This document shows, in pieces, positions 31,901-40,928 of a DNA stretch of 64,000 bases (position 1 is its first letter; each line of letters starts with the position of its first letter). Both the position numbers and the translations under genes were made by a program. The DNA is taken from assembly GCF_900188445.1 (NCBI RefSeq), contig NZ_FZOR01000044.1:1-64000 (forward strand), read 5' to 3'. The notes beneath the pieces are model-generated. The model worked only from the letters and a program-made list of their open reading frames with translations. It searched no databases and had not been told where the DNA came from. Origin of the DNA: Actinomadura meyerae (lineage in GTDB: Bacteria; Actinomycetota; Actinomycetes; Streptosporangiales; Streptosporangiaceae).

Positions 31901-34084
31901 ATGAGTCTGGCGCTGTACCGCAAGTACCGGCCAGCGACGTTCGCCGAGCTGAAGGGACAGGAGCACGTCGCGGAGCCGTTGCAGCAGGCCCTGCGCAACG
32001 GCCGGATCAACCACGCGTACCTGTTCAGCGGTCCGCGCGGGTGCGGGAAGACCTCCAGCGCCCGGATCCTCGCCCGCTCCCTGAACTGCGAACAGGGTCC
32101 GACGCCCGATCCGTGCGGGAAGTGCGACTCGTGCGTCGCCCTCGGCCCGTCCGGGACGGGCCACATCGACGTCATCGAGATCGACGCCGCGTCCCACGGC
32201 GGTGTCGACGACGCCCGCGACCTGCGGGAGCGCGCGTTCTTCGCGCCGGTGTCGGCGCGCTTCAAGGTGTACATCATCGACGAGGCGCACATGGTCACCC
32301 GGGAGGGCTTCAACGCGCTGCTGAAGCTGGTCGAGGAGCCGCCGCCGCACCTGAAGTTCGTGTTCGCGACGACCGAGCCGGAGAAGGTCATCGGGACGAT
32401 CCGCTCCCGGACCCACCACTACCCGTTCCGGCTGATCCCGCCCGGCGTGCTGCAGGAGCTCGTCGAGGAGATCCTGAAGGCGGAGGACGTCCCCTACGAG
32501 ACGTCCGCGCTGCCGCTGGCGGTGCGGGCCGGCGCCGGGTCCGCCCGCGACACGCTGTCGATCCTGGACCAGCTGCTCGCCGGGTCGGACGAGAAGGGCA
32601 TCACCTACGCGCGGGCCGTCTCGCTGCTCGGCTACACCGACTCCGCCCTGCTGGACGAGGTCATCGCGGCCTTCGCGGCCCGCGACGGCGCCGCCGTCTT
32701 CGCCGCGATCGACCGGGTGATCGAGAGCGGGCAGGACCCGCGCCGGTTCACCGCCGACCTGCTGGAGCGCGTCCGCGACCTGGTGATCCTGTCGAACGTC
32801 CCGGAGGCGGGCGGGACGGGGCTGCTGAACGTCCCGCCGGACGAGCTGGAGGCGATGCGGCGGCAGTCGTCCTCCATGGGCCCGGGGGAGCTGACCCGCG
32901 CCGCCGACCTGCTGCACACCGGCCTCACCGAGATGCGCGGCGCCACGTCCCCGCGGCTGCTGCTCGAACTGATCTGCGCGCGCATCCTGCTGCCCGCGGC
33001 CTACGAGGACGAGGCGTCGCTGTTCGCCCGCCTCGACCGCCTGGAGCGGCAGGCAACCCAGGGCGGCCTGGCCGGGCCCGCGCCCGCCTTCGGGGGAGGC
33101 GTCGCGGGTTTCGGTGGCGCGCAGGGAACCGACACCCCGCCCGCCCAGGGGGGCGACCCCACTTCCAGTGTCACGCCCCGCCCCGCCCCCGCGCCGCCCG
33201 AACACGGTTCTGTGGAAAACCGCCGCACCGCGAGCGCGCCCGCCGCGCCCGAGCGTCCGGCAGAACCCCGCCAGGCACCGCCCGAGTCACCTGCGTCACC
33301 CGGGCCGTCCGGGCCGAGGCCGTCTGCGCAGCCCGCGGCACCCCGGCCGGCCGCTCAACCGGCGCCGCAGCCCGCGGCGCCGCAGGGCCAGGCTCCCGCC
33401 GCCGGGGGAATGGACTTCGGGACCGTCCAGCGGCTCTGGCCGGACGTCGTCGAGGCGGTCAAGCAAAAGAGCCGCGCCACCTGGATGACGATCATGTCCG
33501 GGGTCCAGCCGGTGTCACTGGACGGCAAGGTCCTCACCCTGGGCTTCGACGCCGAGGGGCGCAGGCTGGGCTTCGTCAACGGCGGCCGCGAGACCGTCCT
33601 CCGCGAGGTCTTCAAGGAGCGGATGGGCGTCGACTGGCGCATCGAGACCGTCGTCGGAGGCGGAGGCGGAGGCGGTGGCGGTGGTGGCGGAGGCGGCCGT
33701 CCCGCCAACCCTGGGCCCGGCGGCGGACGGCCGGGCGGAGGCTTCGGCAACGCGCAGTCCTCCGGTTCCGGCGGATCCCCGTCCGGCGGCTTCGGCGACG
33801 CGGCGCCTCAGCAGCAGTCCCCGCCCCAGGCGGCCCGGCCCAACCCCGTCCCGCGCCCGTCGGACGGCGGCGGCGCGGCGCGCCAGGCCGACCCGGGCCC
33901 GCTGCCCCCTCCGCCGGATGAGCCCCCGCCGCCCCCCGAACCCGCGCCGCCCATCGACGAGAGCGACGAGGTCGACCCCGAAGGCGACGCCGACGCCGAC
34001 GGCACCGAGGCGGAGATGAGCGGCATGGCCCTCATCCAGCGCGAACTCGGTGGCCAGATCATCCGCGAGATCGACAACTCCTGA
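31901..34084 (+). CDS. dnaX: DNA polymerase III subunits gamma and tau
   Basis: A 727-aa clamp-loader ATPase. It has Walker A GPRGCGKTSSA (about 45-55), a zinc module with CGKCDSC, Walker B VYIIDEAHM, sensor 1 FATTEPEKV and the AAA lid with AGSARDTLSILDQ. Residues about 390-510 and 580-710 are Pro/Ala/Gly-rich linkers, including a long Gly run near 585. Between them a structured segment (DVVEAVKQKSRATWMTIMSG) corresponds to the tau C-terminal region. It opens the block with ybaB and recR. Confidence 0.97.
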   Translation: MSLALYRKYRPATFAELKGQEHVAEPLQQALRNGRINHAYLFSGPRGCGKTSSARILARSLNCEQGPTPDPCGKCDSCVALGPSGTGHIDVIEIDAASHGGVDDARDLRERAFFAPVSARFKVYIIDEAHMVTREGFNALLKLVEEPPPHLKFVFATTEPEKVIGTIRSRTHHYPFRLIPPGVLQELVEEILKAEDVPYETSALPLAVRAGAGSARDTLSILDQLLAGSDEKGITYARAVSLLGYTDSALLDEVIAAFAARDGAAVFAAIDRVIESGQDPRRFTADLLERVRDLVILSNVPEAGGTGLLNVPPDELEAMRRQSSSMGPGELTRAADLLHTGLTEMRGATSPRLLLELICARILLPAAYEDEASLFARLDRLERQATQGGLAGPAPAFGGGVAGFGGAQGTDTPPAQGGDPTSSVTPRPAPAPPEHGSVENRRTASAPAAPERPAEPRQAPPESPASPGPSGPRPSAQPAAPRPAAQPAPQPAAPQGQAPAAGGMDFGTVQRLWPDVVEAVKQKSRATWMTIMSGVQPVSLDGKVLTLGFDAEGRRLGFVNGGRETVLREVFKERMGVDWRIETVVGGGGGGGGGGGGGGRPANPGPGGGRPGGGFGNAQSSGSGGSPSGGFGDAAPQQQSPPQAARPNPVPRPSDGGGAARQADPGPLPPPPDEPPPPPEPAPPIDESDEVDPEGDADADGTEAEMSGMALIQRELGGQIIREIDNS

Positions 34085-34351
34085 CCGCGCGGCACCCCGC
34101 ACCCCGCCCGTACCGCGCCCGCACCGCAGCGATCTCCGTGCTGGCGTGTGAGCGATACCACTCCGCCCGCGGGCCCGCGCGGACCGCCCGCAGGTTTGGC
34201 GCGGATCCAGCGTGGGAGCACTCCGGCCAAGATCGTGACCGGCGTACTTACCGCATCATGGCGTGAACCCGTAGTCTCGTGGGACGGACGTCCGGCGGCT
34301 GGCTGAGCGCCAGAGAGCAGGCCCTCGGGGGCCGGAAGTGGGGAGTGCACC

Positions 34352-34753
34352 GTGGAACCCGGTGGTCAGTTGAACATGCAGGAGCTGCTGCAGCAGGCGC
34401 AGGCCATGCAGCAGCAGCTCTTCACCGCGCAGCGCGAGCTCGCGGAGGCCGAGGTGCAGGGCACCGCGGGCGGCGGGCTCGTCACGGCGACGGTCAACGG
34501 GCAGGGCGAGGTCACGGGCCTGGCGATCGATCCGGAGGCCATCGACGCCGGCGACCCGGCCGACACGGCGGAGACGATCGCCGATCTCGTCCTCGCCGCG
34601 ATCCGGGACGCCGGGCGCGCGGTGCAGGAGCTCCAGCAGGAGAAGATGGGTCCGCTCGCGCAGGGCCTCGGCGGCATGCCCGGCGGCGGCATGCCCGGGG
34701 GCGGCCTGCCCGGCGGGTTCCCGGGGCTCGGCGGCGGCGGCCAGGGCTCCTGA
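34352..34753 (+). CDS. YbaB/EbfC family nucleoid-associated protein
   Basis: A 133-aa DNA-binding protein. The N-terminal coiled helix NMQELLQQAQAMQQQLFTAQ and GGGLVTATVNGQGEVTGLAI are family signatures. The C terminus is a Met-Pro-Gly repeat tail (GGMPGGGMPGGGLPGG). Start is GTG 34352. It sits between dnaX and recR as in most bacteria. Confidence 0.92.
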   Translation: MEPGGQLNMQELLQQAQAMQQQLFTAQRELAEAEVQGTAGGGLVTATVNGQGEVTGLAIDPEAIDAGDPADTAETIADLVLAAIRDAGRAVQELQQEKMGPLAQGLGGMPGGGMPGGGLPGGFPGLGGGGQGS

Positions 34754-34853
34754 ACGCGGACGAGCGCGGACGACCGGGACACCGACGGTCAGCACGACCA
34801 GCACGACGCAGGGCGACCAGGACGACCAGCACGACTAGGAAAGGAGGGGTCCG

Positions 34854-35453
34854 TTGTACGAAGGGGTGGTCCAGAACCTCATCGACGAGCTGGGCAGGCT
34901 GCCCGGTGTCGGCCCCAAGAGCGCGCAGCGGATCGCCTTCCACCTGCTCGCCGCCGACCCGGCCGACGTCGAACGGCTCGGGAAGGCGCTCAAGGAGGTC
35001 AAGGACAAGGTCCGCTTCTGCCGGACGTGCGGGAACGTCGCGGAGGAGGAGGAGTGCCGGATCTGCCGGGACGCCCGCCGCGACCCCCATGTCATCTGCG
35101 TGGTGGAGGAGTCCAAGGACGTCGTCGCGATCGAGAAGACCCGCGAGTTCCGCGGCACCTACCACGTGCTCGGCGGAGCGATCAGCCCGATCGAGGGCGT
35201 CGGCCCGGACGACCTGCGCATCCGCGAGCTGATGCAGCGGCTCGCGGACGGGACGGTCACCGAGCTGATCCTCGCCACCGACCCCAACCTGGAGGGCGAG
35301 GCGACCGCGACGTACCTCGCCCGGCTCGTCAAGCCCATGGGCCTGACCGTCACCCGTCTGGCCAGCGGCCTGCCGGTGGGTGGCGACCTCGAGTACGCGG
35401 ACGAGGTGACGCTGGGCCGCGCATTCGAAGGACGGAGGCTGCTCGATGTCTGA
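34854..35453 (+). CDS. recR: Recombination mediator protein RecR
   Basis: A 199-aa protein of the RecFOR pathway that helps load RecA at gaps. It contains LIDELGRLPGVGPKSAQRIA (helix-hairpin-helix), the zinc finger CRTCGNVAEEEECRICRD, the Toprim segment ICVVEESKDVVAIE and the C-terminal Walker-like region. Start is TTG 34854 with AAGGAGG 8 nt upstream. Its end overlaps the DUF5063 gene by 8 bp. Confidence 0.96.
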   Translation: MYEGVVQNLIDELGRLPGVGPKSAQRIAFHLLAADPADVERLGKALKEVKDKVRFCRTCGNVAEEEECRICRDARRDPHVICVVEESKDVVAIEKTREFRGTYHVLGGAISPIEGVGPDDLRIRELMQRLADGTVTELILATDPNLEGEATATYLARLVKPMGLTVTRLASGLPVGGDLEYADEVTLGRAFEGRRLLDV

Positions 35454-36015
35454 CACCAACAGCCCGCAGGACTGGAACGCCCTCGCCGAGCGCGTGGCGT
35501 GCCATGTCGACAACTACCTGAACGGACTGGAGGCGGTCGCCCGCGGCGACGGCGGCACCCACACGATCCCGCTGCTCCTCCTCGAGGTGTCGCAGGTCAT
35601 CCTGGCGGGCGCGCAGCTCGGCGCGAGCGCCGACGTCATCCTCCCCGACAACTGGGAGCCCGAGGTCGGCGACGACCCCGACCTGGACGCCGTCCGGCAG
35701 GGCCTGGCCGAGCGCCTCGTCGCGCTGGACGAGTACGCCGAGGTCTTCGACCCGTACAAGGACACCGAGACCACCGCCTACCGCCTGTCGGACGACCTGG
35801 TCGACGTCGCCAGCGACCTCGTCCACGGGCTGCGCCACTACAACCAGGACCGGCCCCTGGAGGCCCTGTGGTGGTGGCAGTACTCCTACTTCAACCACTG
35901 GGGCAACCACGCCGGCGCCGCGCTGCGGGCCCTGCACGCCTTCGTCGCCAACGCCCGCCTGGACGTCGCTCCGGAGGCCGAGGCGGAGGCCGCGGAGGCC
36001 GCGGCGCCCGCCTGA
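35446..36015 (+). CDS. DUF5063 domain protein
   Basis: A 189-aa protein found directly after recR in many actinobacteria. Features are WNALAERVACHVDNYLNGLE, HTIPLLLLEVSQVILAGAQL, VFDPYKDTETTAYRLSDDL and WWWQYSYFNHWGNHAGAALR. It overlaps recR and is therefore co-translated. The C-terminal 20 residues are Ala/Glu repeats. Function unknown. Confidence 0.88.
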   Translation: MSDTNSPQDWNALAERVACHVDNYLNGLEAVARGDGGTHTIPLLLLEVSQVILAGAQLGASADVILPDNWEPEVGDDPDLDAVRQGLAERLVALDEYAEVFDPYKDTETTAYRLSDDLVDVASDLVHGLRHYNQDRPLEALWWWQYSYFNHWGNHAGAALRALHAFVANARLDVAPEAEAEAAEAAAPA

Positions 36016-36041
36016 TCCGGCCGACCCGCGAGGCGGCCCGC

Positions 36042-36374
36042 CTAGCCGGACGCGCCGGGGCTCACCGGCGCGTCCAGCGCCGCCGCGACCACCTCGGCGG
36101 CCTTCTCGACGCCGGGCCCGATGGGGCCGCCGCCGGGCCCGGTGGCGACCCCTTCGGGCGCGTCCCAGGCGAACACTTCGAGGTCGTCGTCCCAGACGAC
36201 GCGGGCGGTGCGGCCCCGGTACCCGACGGCCAGCACGCCGCCCTCCGGAGGTGCCGCGGACATCTGCGGCGCACGCCGCCGCAGCGTCGCGTACAGCGAA
36301 TGCAGCGGCCCCCTGCGCACCCTCGGCAGGTCGTCGAACGCGCCCATCGGTTCTCCCATCAGCTCGGACACCAC
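36042..36374 (-). CDS. Hypothetical protein
   Basis: A 110-aa frame, convergent with the DUF5063 gene. Its middle (LAVGYRGRTARVVWDDDLEV) could form a small beta-sheet, followed by a Gly-rich loop and a C-terminal helix. I recognise no family. Starts at 36374, 36359 or 36347 are all possible. Its codon pattern is compatible with a real gene. Confidence 0.4.
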   Translation of the reverse strand: MVSELMGEPMGAFDDLPRVRRGPLHSLYATLRRRAPQMSAAPPEGGVLAVGYRGRTARVVWDDDLEVFAWDAPEGVATGPGGGPIGPGVEKAAEVVAAALDAPVSPGASG

Positions 36375-36588
36375 GGCGCGCGCCCGCGGCCGGCCCTGGG
36401 CCCCGGACGCGCCGGATCACCGGCGGGCGGCACGAACCGGGCGCGCCGCCACTACCCCGCCGCTAGATAGACGCTTTGCCCCACTTCTGGGTGGTCCGCG
36501 GAGAAGACCGGAAAACCGGTGAAATCCCCCACCGGCCCGCGCCGGTCGCGCCGCCTCCCGCGGGGGCGCCCGGCGGGACACCCCGGTC

Positions 36589-36795
36589 TCAGGGCACCGT
36601 GTGGCGCAGGCGTCGCGAGACGACCAGCTCCGTGGCGATGCCGAGCCCCGCGCGGACCAGCAGGAACGTCGCGAGGCCCCACACGTCCCACAGCAGCGCG
36701 GCGATGACCGGCCCGAGGGCCTCCCCGACCGACAGGGCCGTGTCGAGGGTCGCGACGACCCGGCCGGCCCGCGGCCCCGCGCGGCGCGCCGCCCT
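36589..36795 (-). pseudogene. MFS transporter, C-terminal remnant
   Basis: The minus strand encodes about 60 residues of an MFS C terminus ending at TGA 36591-36589: TLDTALSVGEALGPVIAALL, then DVWGLATFLLVRAGLGIATE and SRRLRHTVP. There is no start and no N-terminal part; to the right the reading is replaced by the end of the mannitol-dehydrogenase-like gene. It marks a deletion junction near 36.79-36.83 kb. Confidence 0.7.
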
Positions 36796-37608
36796 CTACC
36801 TGGTGCGCCTGGTCCAGGGGGCTCCCGGGCACAGGCACGGATAGGCCGCCAGGACCGCGCGACGCGCGGCGAGCAGCGCACCGGTCACGACCGGCCGGAC
36901 GAACGGGTCGCGGATCGCCGTGTCGATGGTGCGGTGGCCGCGCAGCCAGCCGAGGTAGGCGGTGAACGCGTGGCCGGTGTTGAAGACGAACAGCTTCTCC
37001 CGCAGCCGCGCACCGAACTCGCGGGTGGTGTGGACGCCCGGCAGCGCGGGCGGCGCCAGGCGCAGCGGGAGGGCGTCGACGTCCAGCCGCCGGGCGGCGT
37101 CGCCGACGAACTCCGGTACTCCCGGTTCGTGCCAGCTGCCGCGGCTCACGGCCACCCGGGCGACCGCCCCGGCGACCCCGAGCGGGGGCAGCGCCGTCCC
37201 GCGGGCCTCCGCGGTGCCGGCGAGCGCGCCGCGGACCCGGCGGGCGCAGTCGGCGTTCCCCACGACCCACACGTCCAGCGGCCGGCCCCGGCGGGCGGCG
37301 AGCCCGGGGACCAGGTGCCGCGCGACCTCGGCGACCTTCCCCTCGCCCGCGCTGAGCACGATCAGGTCCGCGTCCGCGACCGCCCGGTCCAGGTCCGCCG
37401 TGCCCACGGCCGCGGCGGCGATGCCGCGGACCTCCTCGGGCGGCTCCCCGGCCACGCGTACCCGCCAGCCCCCGGCCGACCGGATGCGGCGGGCCGTCTC
37501 ACCGGTCCGGCAGCCGAGCAGCACCTCGTGCCCCGCGTTCGAGAACAGCGGGACCAGGTAGCCGCAGCCCAGCTTCCCGGACCCGACTATCACCACGAGC
37601 ATGGCCAT
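36796..37608 (-). pseudogene. Mannitol-dehydrogenase-like oxidoreductase, C-terminally truncated
   Basis: 270 codons with a Rossmann start (LVVIVGSGKLGCGYLVPLF) and the mannitol-1-phosphate dehydrogenase-type C-domain signature REKLFVFNTGHAFTAYLGWL. MtlD-like proteins are about 380 aa; here similarity stops at RRAVLAAYP, followed by about a dozen unrelated residues and TAG at the junction with the MFS stub. The start ATG 37608 has GGAAGGGAGG upstream. It overlaps the preceding ATP-grasp frame by 110 bp. Substrate unknown; probably inactive. Confidence 0.75.
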
Positions 37609-38407
37609 GCCTCCCTTCCAGGTGGCCGAGCAGATGGTCGAAGAGCAGGCCGGTGGCGCCGGGGACGCCCTTGAACCCGGGGAAGGCGTTGACATCGACG
37701 ATCACCGGGCCGTCCGTGCCGCCGATCATGTCGACGCCGTAGGCGCACAGCCCGAACACGCGCCCGGCGCCGAGCGCCAGGTCCGCCATCTCGGCGTCCG
37801 GGCGCAGCGGGCGGCCCAGCTTCTCGGCGAGCGACCGGGCGGGCCAGCGCCGCAGCGTCCCGTGGACGTGCGGCCCGACCACGAACAGCTTGCGGTCCCA
37901 GCCGTCGCCCGGGATCCGGTCCTGGACGAGCCAGGGCCCCCGGCCGCCGGCCGGGAAGGCGTCCCCTTGGTCGAGCAGTGTCACTCCCTTGCCGCGACTT
38001 CCCAGCGGCGTCTTCGCCACCACCGGCCGGCCGGCGGCGATGCCCGACACGGCCCGCGGGTCGTCGACGACCTGCGCGCGCGGCACCGGAAGGCCGGCCG
38101 CGACGAGGCGCCGCCAGGTCTCCACCCGGTCGGCGACCGTCGCCGTGGCCGCCGGTTCGTTGCACCAGGCGGTCCCCGGCGGGGCGCTCGCCCGCGCCGT
38201 CACCGCCGTGGCGGGATGGACCGACCGCAGGATGACCAGGTCGGCTCGCGCGAACGCGGCCGGTGGCAGGTCCGGCGCGTCCTGCCAGGTCTCGATGCGG
38301 GCGCCCAGGGCGCGGAACATCGCGAGCACTTTCCAGACGATGGAGTGGGGCGTCGGCCTGTTGCCGTGGACCAGGACGATCCGCACCCCGGTTCTGATCG
38401 CGGTCAC
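37499..38407 (-). CDS. RimK-like ATP-grasp ligase
   Basis: A 302-aa ATP-grasp protein. It contains LGSRGKGVTLLDQG (nucleotide loop), QDRIPGDGWDRKLFVVG, and the metal-binding DGPVIVDVNAFPGFKG. Such enzymes ligate an amine to a carboxylate through an acyl phosphate. Start is GTG 38407, overlapping the stop of the preceding ATP-grasp frame as GTGA, so the two were coupled. The natural end is probably near 37.6 kb; the last 35 or so residues run out of frame into the dehydrogenase gene and look non-homologous, suggesting loss of the stop codon. Confidence 0.75.
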   Translation of the reverse strand: MTAIRTGVRIVLVHGNRPTPHSIVWKVLAMFRALGARIETWQDAPDLPPAAFARADLVILRSVHPATAVTARASAPPGTAWCNEPAATATVADRVETWRRLVAAGLPVPRAQVVDDPRAVSGIAAGRPVVAKTPLGSRGKGVTLLDQGDAFPAGGRGPWLVQDRIPGDGWDRKLFVVGPHVHGTLRRWPARSLAEKLGRPLRPDAEMADLALGAGRVFGLCAYGVDMIGGTDGPVIVDVNAFPGFKGVPGATGLLFDHLLGHLEGRHGHARGDSRVREAGLRLPGPAVLERGARGAARLPDR

Positions 38408-39315
38408 GACGGAATCACCTCCGCGAGACGGGATTCGACGAGGTCGGCGACGGCATCGGGAGCCTCCGCTATCCCCGTGTAGTTCGGAAAGTCGTTGACG
38501 TCGACGACCAGCGGCCCGCCGGGGGACGGCAGCACGTCCACGCCGTACAGCTCCAGCCCGAAGGCGTCACGGCAGGCGAGAGCGAGGTCGCGGAGCTCTT
38601 CGGTGACCGGCAGTGCCATCGGCTCGTCGCGCCGTCCCGGCCCGAGCAGCGGAGAGGGCCGCCGCACCGCCCACACCCGCGTGCCCGCCCCCTACAGCTT
38701 GACGTCGACCCCCGCCACGTCGACGTAGTGCTGGGCGAGGACCATGCCGTCGGGCCAGGGCAGCCGCTCCAGATCGCGCGGGGAGTCCACCCGGACGATC
38801 CCATCGCCGTTGTCGCCGTAGGGCGGCTTCAGCAGCAGCGGCCAGGCCGCGGCGGGAAGACCGGCCAGCGAGGCGGGACGGTCGGTGAGGAACGTCCGCG
38901 GGGTGGGCACCCCGGCGCGGGCGAGCAGCAGTACGGCGTGCGGTTTGTCGCGCACCGCCTGGATCGCCTCCCAGCGGTTGACCGTGGAGGCGCCGTCGAG
39001 CTGCGCTCGGCACAGCAGCGACAGGGCGAACGGGTCGCGGGTGCGCGGCACCACGAGATCGCCCGGCCGCGGCGCCGGCGGGTCCCGCCGCCCGTCCGGC
39101 GGCGCGCCGCTTCTCGCCTGCACTGCGCCGCCGCCCGCCTGCACTGCGCCGCTGCCCGCCTGCACTGTGCCGCCGTCCGTCCGCACCTCGGTGACGAGGC
39201 GGTCCACCGGGGCCGCCGAGACCGGCACCCCGCGACCGCGCAGCGCGTCGACCAGGGCGCGTGGCATGAGCTGGCCCAGGTAGCGCGAGTCGGTCAGTAC
39301 CAGCACGCGGTTCAT
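38404..39315 (-). pseudogene. ATP-grasp ligase interrupted by an in-frame TAG
   Basis: A 303-codon frame that would encode an ATP-grasp enzyme. LLKPPYGDNGDGIVRV forms the nucleotide loop and LVVDVNDFPNYTG the metal-binding end. Codon 208 is TAG (38694-38692): the reading is AGVDVKL-stop-GAGTRVWAVRRPSP, where the family has DVKLY, so TAC or TAT (Tyr) probably mutated to TAG. No frameshift is needed. Residues around 48-69 are a 7-aa tandem repeat (VQAGSGA-type). It is followed by the coupled second ATP-grasp gene. Inactive unless the stop is read through. Confidence 0.8.
39112..39174. repeat. Three 21-bp tandem units inside the ATP-grasp pseudogene
   Basis: A 21-bp unit (GCCTGCACTGCGCCGC core) repeats three times with few differences and encodes TVQAGSG, AVQAGGG and AVQARSG. 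It inflates the linker between the N-terminal and central domains. Position limits are approximate. Confidence 0.7.
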
Positions 39316-39526
39316 CGACCACCCCTCTCAGCGGCTCACGTGACGGCGGGCCGAAGACGGACCGTCCGGGACCTGTCCTCCGCCTGAACGCCGGGGAAAG
39401 GAGGAAGGCCATCACTCAGCCTGTGGCGGCCCATGTGAAAACAGCATGAAAGGAGTGTGAGCGTGTTCTCACGCCTTTCTGATCAGCTTTCCGATCAGAA
39501 AGGGAAACGCGTGCGGGACGTACCGC

Positions 39527-40192
39527 TCAGCCGCACCGGTACCCCATGTCGCGGATCGTCGTGATCACGCCGGGCCCGAGTTTGCGCCGCAGCCGTCCGA
39601 TGTAGACCGCCACGACGTTCGAACTGGGGCCGACGGTGGGGCCCCAGACGTGGTCGAGGATCTGTTCGGGCGAGACCACCTGCCGCGGGTGCCGCAGCAG
39701 CAGATCGAGCAGGGCGAACTCCTTCGCGCTGAGATCGGTCGTGCGCCCGTCCGGGGTCAGCGCCCGGCGGGTGCGCAGATCGAGCGTCAGCCCGTCGACG
39801 CCGAGGGTGGTGGGGGCCGCCACCGCGGTCTGCGCGCTGCGGAGCCGCAGCCGGATCCGCGCCAGCAGCTCGTCGAACCGGAACGGCTTGGTCATGTAGT
39901 CGTCCGCGCCCCCGTCCAGGCCGGCGACGGTGTCGCCGACCGTGGTGCACGACGACAGGATGATCACGGGGAGGGCGGACCGGACCGCGCGGATCCGCCG
40001 GAGCACCTCGAAGCCGTCGCGCCCCGGGAGCCCGATCGTGAGCACGACGAGGTCGTACTGCCCGGAGAGGGCGTGCGTGAGCGCCGTGTCGCCGTCGGTG
40101 ACGACGGTCGGGTGAAAGCCATGGGTGCGCAGTCCCTTGTGGATGAACCGGGCGATGCGTTCATCGCTCTCGGAAATCAGGATTCTGTTCAT
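39527..40192 (-). CDS. OmpR-type response regulator with degenerate phosphorylation site
   Basis: A 221-aa protein: receiver domain (1-115) plus winged-helix DNA-binding domain (SAKEFALLDLLLRHP, VVAVYIGRLRRKLG). The phospho-acceptor is missing: where the family has LVVLDLGLPG this protein has LVVLTIGLPG, putting Thr52 at the Asp position. The acidic pair is Glu8-Ser9, while Lys102 (MTKPF) remains. No histidine kinase is nearby. It therefore probably acts without phosphorylation. It is encoded upstream of the decaying ATP-grasp cluster on the same strand and may have controlled it. Confidence 0.87.
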   Translation of the reverse strand: MNRILISESDERIARFIHKGLRTHGFHPTVVTDGDTALTHALSGQYDLVVLTIGLPGRDGFEVLRRIRAVRSALPVIILSSCTTVGDTVAGLDGGADDYMTKPFRFDELLARIRLRLRSAQTAVAAPTTLGVDGLTLDLRTRRALTPDGRTTDLSAKEFALLDLLLRHPRQVVSPEQILDHVWGPTVGPSSNVVAVYIGRLRRKLGPGVITTIRDMGYRCG

Positions 40193-40298
40193 GGCCGTCT
40201 CCCGTCTCGGTTCGGCTTCGCTCCTCACCAAGGAGAGCGACCCTGGTTTACCCCCGCCGCCGGGATCAATTCCGCCGCTCCGCTGATTTGATTGGCCT

Positions 40299-40428
40299 AT
40301 GCGTTTTGCGCTCTTCATGGGCGCCGGGCGCTACCTGGTGGGACGAGCGGCGGCTCATCGGCGCGGAGGAGAACGAGCGCCCCGACCCCGTCCTGCGCCG
40401 CATCGAGCAGGGACCGCCCGCGCTGTAG
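40299..40428 (+). pseudogene. LLM flavin-dependent oxidoreductase remnant
   Basis: An internally deleted gene stub. ATG 40299 starts MRFALFMG, an LLM-family N terminus. From 40327, in another frame, GATWWDERRLIG and VLRRIEQGPPAL-stop (TAG 40426-40428) match the C terminus of luciferase-like monooxygenases. About 250 codons between them are absent. It is unrelated to the intact LLM gene at 40929 except by family. Confidence 0.5.
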
Positions 40429-40491
40429 CCGGTCCGGATCGCATCGAGGAACCGCGAAACGTCGTGGCGAGCGCTTAGACTTGTGCTGGCC

Positions 40492-40833
40492 ATGAGCACG
40501 CACACGACCCCGTCAACGGACGCCTCCGCCGAGTTGCTTGAGGCGTTCAAGGCGCTGGCCAATCCCGTCCGGCTCCAGATGCTCCAGTGGCTGCGCGACC
40601 CGCGGGAGCACTTCCCGGTGGAGACCGGGATCGCCGACCCGGACGAGGTGGGCGTGTGCGTGAGCCACATCCAGGCCAAGACCGGGCTGGCGCAGTCGAC
40701 CGTCTCGTCCTACATGGCCGCGCTGGAACGGGCCGGCCTGGTCGTCTCGACCCGCGTCGGCAAGTGGACGCACTACCGGCGGGACGAGGAGCGCATCGCC
40801 CGCCTCGTCGAAACGCTCGGCCACTCCCTCTGA
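40492..40833 (+). CDS. ArsR family transcriptional regulator
   Basis: A 113-aa winged-helix repressor: EAFKALANPVRLQMLQWLRD, then IQAKTGLAQSTVSSYMAALE (recognition helix) and VVSTRVGKWTHYRRDEERI. The metal-binding ELCVCDL motif is replaced by DEVGVCVSHIQAK, leaving one Cys, so metal sensing is doubtful. The ATG is at 40492. It lies 95 bp before an LLM oxidoreductase gene on the same strand, its likely target. Confidence 0.88.
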   Translation: MSTHTTPSTDASAELLEAFKALANPVRLQMLQWLRDPREHFPVETGIADPDEVGVCVSHIQAKTGLAQSTVSSYMAALERAGLVVSTRVGKWTHYRRDEERIARLVETLGHSL

Positions 40834-40928
40834 TCGCCAAGGCGAACTCCCCGCGGCCCCCATGGCCAACAACGCATCGAGATTATGCGATACTTCGATT
40901 CGTAGACGTCGAGACGGAGGGACCGACC

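Noticed and set aside
37499..37600. Genuine C-terminal extension of the second ATP-grasp protein
   Set aside because: The residues have no ATP-grasp similarity and read antagonistically through the dehydrogenase gene in another frame; stop loss is more likely.
38692..38694. Pyrrolysine-type recoding of TAG
   Set aside because: No pylT, pylS or related genes are visible and the organism is an actinomycete; mutation or sequencing error is simpler.
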